A DNA stretch of 64,000 nucleotides. It comes from Parapristionchus giblindavisi (lineage: Eukaryota > Nematoda > Chromadorea > Rhabditida > Diplogasteridae). Within the stretch, counting starts at the first letter, position 1. Every line of letters starts with the position of its first letter. Below the pieces are notes generated by a model that saw nothing but the letters and a program-made list of their open reading frames with translations, was not told the DNA's origin and made no database searches. Location of the stretch: contig CALSFV010000429.1 in the NCBI GenBank assembly GCA_943737045.1, forward strand, positions 61,001 through 125,000, given 5' to 3'. Both the position numbers and the translations under genes were made by a program. Positions 57,629 through 64,000 of this stretch are shown here, piece after piece.

Positions 57629-58213
57629 ACAAGGAGGAGAGGGTGAGAGGGACACCTATTCTTGTATTCGGTTTACTCTGCTGCTCCTCATCCTTTAATC
57701 GGTTTCTCATTCTCTCCCTCTCTCTCTCTCTCCTCTTTCTATCTCCTCCCCTCTCTCCCCCTCTCTCCCCCTCTCCCTCATCCTCTCACCTTTCTCATAT
57801 CCCCTCCCTCTGAAAGAGAGAGTTTAGAACCGCTCTATTATGCCTCACTCCACCTCTACCAATCAATTCGTTACCTCGTCTTTACTATTATATTATTCAC
57901 TTTGTCGAATTGTTTCGAATTGTGAGCGGAGCTTAGGCTATTTTTGTGTGTTTTAGGCTAATTTTAGGATAATTTAGATGTTTATTTGTTGTTTAGATCT
58001 TGTTGTTGCTTGTATCCTAAATCTCAGAGAGACATTATCGATTATTTGTGTATCGATTATTGATTTTTTGGCTGAATACCGTATACTGCTAGTGTGTAAT
58101 ACGAGTATTGATTTATGTGCCTTGAATTTATTGATCGTTATCTTTGTAATAAGAGTATATAAATGAGTACATATTGTATAATGAACATTATTCCTTTTTT
58201 TCCTGTACATTGC

Positions 58214-58353
58214 CAGAAACAAGGACCTCATATTGCTATTGATCCGGTGCAATACTTTATCCTGACAGCATATCATATCATATTTAGAGGGGGTAAAAGC
58301 AAGGGGTGTCTTCATATTCGCAGATCCGCTGACCCACCCCTTAGTTGATCTTG
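58214..58353 (+). pseudogene. Broken copy of the orphan exon (copy 3)
   Basis: CAGAAACAAGGACCTCATAT through GATCCGCTGACCCACCCC. The middle has an extra CATAT and a stop (CATATTTAG). Confidence 0.8.
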
Positions 58354-59707
58354 GTAAGGTGTTTGAAATATAAATATTTTAAAAATACTGAATAATCGAT
58401 GGAATAAGTCGGAAAACGGAGTATTGTCCGCAATTCATAACTGTTCGAATAAAAGAAGACTAAACCAAAGAATATTTTAATTCGTTCATTTTACTTGTTG
58501 AAGCATCTTTATGATGTACGATAAATAAAAATAAATAAATAAAAGAGTATGAGGGTAAACGGGGGCCTTGTCGCCGTCTCAGTTCTTTTCCACGCGAGAG
58601 GACTTATAAACACTTATAAAACGTTTTCTTATTGTTACACACGGTAAGTAGGTTGAGTGGAGGTGTAGATGAACTATTAGATTGCTTGAGCACTTAGTGC
58701 CTATCTATGATAATTGTTCGTACTTTGTAATGTTTACTTGCACTTGCGCGAGCTCTGATCTTTGAAATTTTAAATTAATCTTCGATCTTTGGATTTTATA
58801 CGGTTGATTCTATGTTGATTGATCATTGAATTGTGGAATAATATCATTATTGCGTCTATTCCTCGCATCCTTGATGCCCTCTAGAAACATGAAATAAGTG
58901 GGGGCACAGCGTTTCCAGAACACAGATATAGCGCACATTCAATCACCATAGGGCACATTATTAGTTAACATATTTATTTTAAAATTTATATTTAAAGTGC
59001 ATGCAGACTTATTCTTTTACATCTAGATATTTATGTTATTAATTTAAATGTGAAAAAAATATGGTATGGTATTTATATCATTATGTGATCTAACCGTCTG
59101 TTCTCTCTCATTTTTGTGTACTACTTCCCTTTTTCCTCTACTTTTGTCACTGTCACACCATGACATCGCTGTAATTGATCTAATTGTAAGCTGATCTTTG
59201 ATCTTTAAGATTAATCTTTGATCTTTGGTTTTTATAAGTGATTGTGGTATTTGATCAATTGAAGGGTATCGTTCAAATATTGTTGTTGTCTCAATTCCTC
59301 GCATCCTTGATGCCCACCAGAAACACGAAATCAACGGGGCAGCAGTTCTAAAGTGCATCTATAGAACATTGTGGCGCTGCATCATTCACCTGTACCCACC
59401 ACATATGTGTCCCATGTGTGAGAGTAATCGATTGATAATCAACGACAAATCGATAATCAATATTTTTCGAAAATCAATAATCATCAAAATTAATCATTAA
59501 TCAATCTAATCAACTTCTTCACTTTGCTGTATTCTATCTACCTTAAAAATCAAAGATCATACTTGCTTTACAAGCCTCACTTCCTCATGTTTTTGAAGCG
59601 CTAGATATGTTCGCGCGCTATATGGATGTGCTTTCCATGTAGCACGCTCCAGTTGAGTTGTCCAGTATGTGTAATTATGTGTTCGAAAATGTTCGATGGA
59701 TGTCCTC

Positions 59708-59901
59708 CATACATGGGCGCCGACATGGGGGTGCCCCCTGTAAAATTAGGGCTTTTTGAAAAATTGTGGAATGCCCCATGTAAAAAAATGACTTTAAGGT
59801 GAAATTTTCGAAAAAAAACGTGAAGGCCCCCTGTAAAATTAACCATTTTTCGTTCGGATGCCCCCTGTAGACTCGGGCTCCAGGTACCCCGCCCATGTAT
59901 G
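59708..59901. mobile_element. CATA-ended MITE, family E, copy 4
   Basis: 194 bp, CATACATGGGCG...CGCCCATGTATG, with an exact 8-bp duplication ATGTCCTC (59700-59707 and 59902-59909). The paralogous unit near 62725 reads GATGGATGTCCCCTTCTAC with no insertion. Confidence 0.95.
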
Positions 59902-60436
59902 ATGTCCTCTCTACTTTTTTTCGCTGTCACACCATGACTGCGCCGTAGCGCAAGCTGATCTTTGATCTTTAATAATAAAACTAATCTTTGGTGTGTACAA
60001 CTTAATCTGATATTTGATCTTTCGAGTAATATTGCAACCGAAATCATCAGTGTTGTCTCAATTCCTCGCTTGATGTCCACTAGAAACACGAAATCAGCGC
60101 GCGAGGGGGGGGGTGGGCAGAAGTGCCACAGTGTCCCCACCCCTGAACCTAGAGCATTGTGGCGCTGCAGCATTCATCTGCTACCCACCACATATGTGTC
60201 CCGTGTATGAGAGTAATCGATTGATAACCAACGACAAATCGATAATCAATATTTTTCGAAAATCAATAACCGATCAAATCAATAATCATTCGGGTTGTCC
60301 GTTCGGAAAACGAGGAAACGTTCGGAAAAAGAAGATTTTGCCAAGTGTACTCTCTTCGTCTGCGCTCTCTCACTTTTGCGTACTCTCTCACTGTTTTCAC
60401 TATTCTTTTTTTGTAATTTAAAAAAATAAATATTGT

Positions 60437-61098
60437 TGTAGTGACGTTTGGTCACTATTTATAAGTCTGATGGGTAGTGTGTGTATGTCACCCTTGTATC
60501 CCGTGTATAAACAAGAATAACTTGGAGTGAATATATATTTATTATCAATAATTATTATTAGGATACTTGGATAGGTCGGCCTTTGGCCTTAGATCATTAC
60601 TTGAAGGTTTGATAGGATGGGAAGGGGTTGTAGGCGAGACGGGGCTCGTGTCGGTTGGCGATTACCTCAAACTTGGGTAATTAAACAATGAATGAATAGG
60701 GCGATAGGTAATAGCACGAAAAGTAAAGTAAAACAACAGTGAATGCAAGCGGGGAACGTGGAGAATGAAGTGGAAGTAGAGAATGATAGGCAATTGCCAG
60801 GAGTGATGAAATATGAGTAAATGCGGAGAAAATAATGAATAATTAAAAGTAGGAAGAGCGACGACGTGCCGCCAGTCAGCACGGGAGAGTTGAATGAGAC
60901 TGACTTGGAGAGAATCAGAAATTGGAGCTGGGAAAGTACCGTAGGATAGTTGGGCCATTACAACCTGCGCATCATAGCGCGCGATTCAAACTTGAATTCT
61001 ACCGTATATTCTTTGGCGACTATCATGAACTGATTGTTTTTGGTAAACTTGGATTATTTATTCTATTTTAATTGTATTTGAGTAGCGATTTCGCTACA
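60437..61098. mobile_element. Solo LTR, 662 bp
   Basis: Starts TGTAGTGACG, ends TTCGCTACA, and is flanked by an exact 5-bp duplication ATTGT (60432-60436 and 61099-61103). It contains TATTTATAAG near 60459. Composite-repeat sequence resumes on both sides. The 5-bp duplication fits gypsy or BEL/Pao elements. Confidence 0.85.
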
Positions 61099-61311
61099 AT
61101 TGTATTATAGAGGGAATGAGTCGAGTATTTTGTGATATTCATAACTGTTCGAATAAAAGAAGACTAAATCAAAGTATAACGACAAATAGATAATCAATTT
61201 TTTTCGAAAATCAATATCCGATCAAATCAATAATCATTAGGGTTGTCCATTCGGAAAACGAGGAAAACTTTCGGAAACGGAAGACTAAACTAAAGAATAT
61301 AATGCATCGTT

Positions 61312-61357
61312 ACATTCCCCTTACGGCGTAGGCACGTAAGGGAAATGTAACAGTGCA
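61312..61357. repeat. Short inverted repeat
   Basis: GTTACATTCCCCTTACG is followed by CGTAAGGGAAATGTAAC after a 12-nt loop; a strong potential hairpin. Confidence 0.8.
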
Positions 61358-61888
61358 TAAAAGTACGAAGGTATACGGGGGGGGGCATTGTTGCCGTCTC
61401 AGTTCTTTTCCACGCGAGAGGACGCTGCTCTTATAAAACGTTTTCTTATTGTTACTCACGGGAAGTAGGTTGAGTAGAGGCGAAGATGAACTATTAGGTT
61501 GCTTACGCCCTTCATGCCTATCTATGATAATTGTTCGTACTTAGTAATGTTTACTTGCACTTACAAGAGCTGATCTTAGATCTTTAAGATTAATCTTTGA
61601 TATTTGGTTTTCATAAGTGGATCTGATATTTGGCCGCACAATACATCGTTGTTGTCTCAATTCCTCGCATCCTTGATGCCCACTAGAAACATGAAATCAA
61701 CGGGGCACAGCGTTTCTCGAACACGGGGATAGCGCACATTGAAAATTTGGCAATCACCATAGGGCACATTATTAATTAACTTATTTATTTTAAAAGTTAT
61801 ATTTAAAGTGCTTGCATACTTATTCATGTACATCATTCAAAGTTTGGCAATATAACCGAAAAGATTATGGTATGACACACCATTTTTT

Positions 61889-62092
61889 AAATTATATCTT
61901 TATTCCATCAAATATTGTGAGACGGGGTGATATAAGGGAACATACGGGAAAAGGAATAGATGGATTTGCGCCGCCTTGTAAGGCGATTACGGTTGTGGCA
62001 CGGTGGCAGTTTATAATGGGAAGGATTTCAGGTACGAATTTGAGATTGAATGATAACATTAGGAGGGAGATTTAGTAACCCTGCACGGAAGG
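61889..62092 (-). mobile_element. LINE 3' end, truncated
   Basis: The reverse complement matches the last ~200 bp of the LINE at 6937 (CGCCTTACAAGGCGGCGCAA, TGATGGAATAAAG). More diverged than the copy at 51840. Confidence 0.85.
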
Positions 62093-64000
62093 GTTTACCA
62101 TTATGTGCTTTTACCGTCTGTGCTCCATTACCGTTACCGCACCATCACCATTACCGCACTGTAATCGATCAAAGCATCCTTCAACAGACTAATCTAACAG
62201 ATATGTTTATCCCATTCCCGATGTGTTCTATTGAAGGAATAAATATTATTATTATTATTATTTTTACTATTGTCAAATCCATCGCTGTTGTCGCTATTCC
62301 TCGCATCCTTGATGTCCGCTAGTACCACAAAAAAATCAACGGGGCAACAGTTCCAAAGTGCCCCCCCCCCCCCTAGAACATTGTGGCTACAGCAGCATTC
62401 ACTTGCTACCCACCACATATGTGTCCCAAGTATGAGAGTAATCGATTGATAATCAACGACAAATCGATTATCAATATGTTTCGAAAATCAATAACCGATC
62501 AAATCAATAATCATCAAAATTAATAATTAATCAATCTAATCGATTGTATACTTCTTCACTGCTGTATTCTATACTTAGTAAAGATCAAACTTGCTTTACA
62601 AGCCTCACTTCCTCATGTTTTTGAAGCGCTAGATATGTTCACGCGCTATATGGATCTGCTTTCCATGTAGAACGCTCCAGTTGAGCTGCCCACTCTACGT
62701 AATTCTGTGTTCGAAAATGTTCGATGGATGTCCCCTTCTACTTTTTTGGTATTTACGCGAGCTGATCTTTGATCTTTGGTTTTTACAAGTAAATCTGATG
62801 TTTGTGGTTATAATTAGTCGTGGCAATGCCCATCGTATCGTCGTTGTCGCTATTCCTCGCATCCTTGATGTCCACTAGTAACATGAAATCAGCGGGGCAG
62901 CAGCTACACAGTGCCCCCCTCCCCATAGGGCATTGTCGCTACAGCACCATTCACCTATCACCCGCCACACATGTGTCCCAAGTATGAGAGTAATCGATTG
63001 ATAATCAACGACAAATCGATAATCAATATTTTCGAAAATCAATAACCGATCAAATCAATAATCATTAGGGTTGTCCGTTCGGAAAATGAGGAAAACGTTC
63101 GGAAAAGGAAGATTAAAAAGAATAAAAGAGTACGAGGGTAAACGAGGGGAATTGTCGCCGTCTCAGTTCTTTTCCACGCGAGAGGATGCCGCTCTTATAA
63201 AACGTTCTCTTATTGTTACGCTTGGGAAGTAGGTTGAGTGGAGGTAAAGATGAACTATTAGGTTACTTGTGCACTTAATGCCAATCTATGATAATTGTTC
63301 GTACTTTGTAATGTTTACTTGCTCTTACGATAGCTGATCTTTGATCTTTTAAATTAATCTTTGGTCTTTGGTTTTCATAAGTAGATCTGATGTTTGATCG
63401 GGTTTGGGGCGACGCATCGGTGTTGTCGCTATTCCTCGCATCCTTGATGTCCACTAGGAACACGAAATCAACGGGGCAGCAGTTTCCAAAGTGTCCCCCC
63501 CCCCTTAGAACATTGTGGCTACAGCAGCATTCATCTGCTACCCACCACATATGTGTCCCATGTATGAGAGTAATCGATTGATAATCAACGACAAATCGAT
63601 AACAAATATTTTTCGAAAATCAATAACCCATCAAATCAATAATCGACAAAATTAATAATTGATCAATCTAATCGATTGTATACTTCTTCACTTTGCTGTA
63701 TTCTACCTAACTTAAAGATCAAAGATCAAACTTTTCAAGCCTTCCTCATCTTTTTGAAGCGCTAGAAATGTTCGTTCACTTTTGGTTGTCCTGTTCATGT
63801 AACACGCTCCAGTTGTGTTGTCCACTCTACCTGCTACTTAATTATGTGTTCGAAAATGTTGGTTCGATTCGTAAGGGCGGAAAATGCATGCGCGACGTCA
63901 TTTCAAGACTAAATTTCAACCATTATGTATTCCTGAGATCTAGCCGATGGGGAAATGTATGAAAAAAAATATTTACAGTGTAATGCTTTATCACTTAACG

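Larger units (their letters stand above)
56092..64000. repeat. Field of degenerate composite repeats, second part
   Basis: The block (i)-(iv) repertoire of 43863-49300 recurs: block (i) near 58574, 61397 and 63158; block (ii) near 56168, 56535, 58858, 59290, 60058, 61662, 62295, 62852 and 63428. 63380-64000 is nearly identical to 47007-47640, so larger segments were duplicated too. Runs of 8-14 C or G lie beside block (ii) in several copies (60105, 62359, 63497). I see no gene. Confidence 0.85.

Overview
This is nuclear DNA from a eukaryote, most likely a free-living rhabditid-type nematode. The evidence is a gene with a major sperm protein (MSP) domain on a membrane-anchored, lysine/glutamate-rich chain, short exons separated by introns ending in TTTCAG or TTGCAG, acceptor-like sites just upstream of start codons (as expected for spliced-leader trans-splicing), and introns full of TACCGTAA/CTACAGTA-type words. 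The species cannot be named from the sequence alone. Nothing looks bacterial or plasmid-like.

Four spliced genes can be modelled. (1) 4346-5687, minus: an unrecognised low-complexity gene whose 3' half consists of tandemly duplicated exons; its 5' end is missing. (2) 15198-20346, minus: an 18-exon MSP-domain protein of about 432 residues. (3) 21552-32430, minus: a 16-exon SLC38A10-like amino-acid transporter of about 654 residues. (4) 35005-43079, plus: a 13-exon TAM41 (TAMM41) phosphatidate cytidylyltransferase of 333 residues, an early enzyme of mitochondrial cardiolipin synthesis. Genes 3 and 4 are divergent, and a 2.2 kb palindrome fills their shared upstream region. Every exon of genes 2-4 joins in frame with GT..AG borders. 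The two metabolic genes show no obvious common pathway.

Most of the remaining sequence is mobile DNA. 0-6.6 kb: purine-rich microsatellites and about ten copies of two ~120 bp TTAA-ended foldback families, one split by a solo LTR. 6.6-8.1 kb: a foldback element split by a 5'-truncated LINE that still encodes part of a reverse transcriptase. 8.1-11.5 kb: a 3.4 kb foldback whose loop holds decayed coding sequence and two hAT-type MITEs. 11.5-15.2 kb: mostly unassigned AT-rich DNA. 20-32 kb: the transporter introns are enlarged by at least 12 short elements, most with exact 8-bp target-site duplications. 36-42 kb: two further kilobase-scale palindromes lie in TAMM41 introns.

43-64 kb is a repeat field. 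The last TAMM41 exon with its downstream DNA occurs three times (43.0, 51.1 and 57.5 kb), together with an orphan exon-like block that is open only in the first copy. Around these lie many degenerate copies of a composite repeat, a tandem duplication of about 0.7 kb, a 2.5 kb foldback built of 117-bp units, two LINE 3' ends and a second solo LTR. Nested insertions and paralogous empty sites give a relative order for many events. The strongest candidates for new biology are the set of very long inverted repeats in and beside genes, the CATA/TATG-ended 8-bp-TSD element families, and a MITE that inserted into a splice acceptor and rebuilt it through its target-site duplication.
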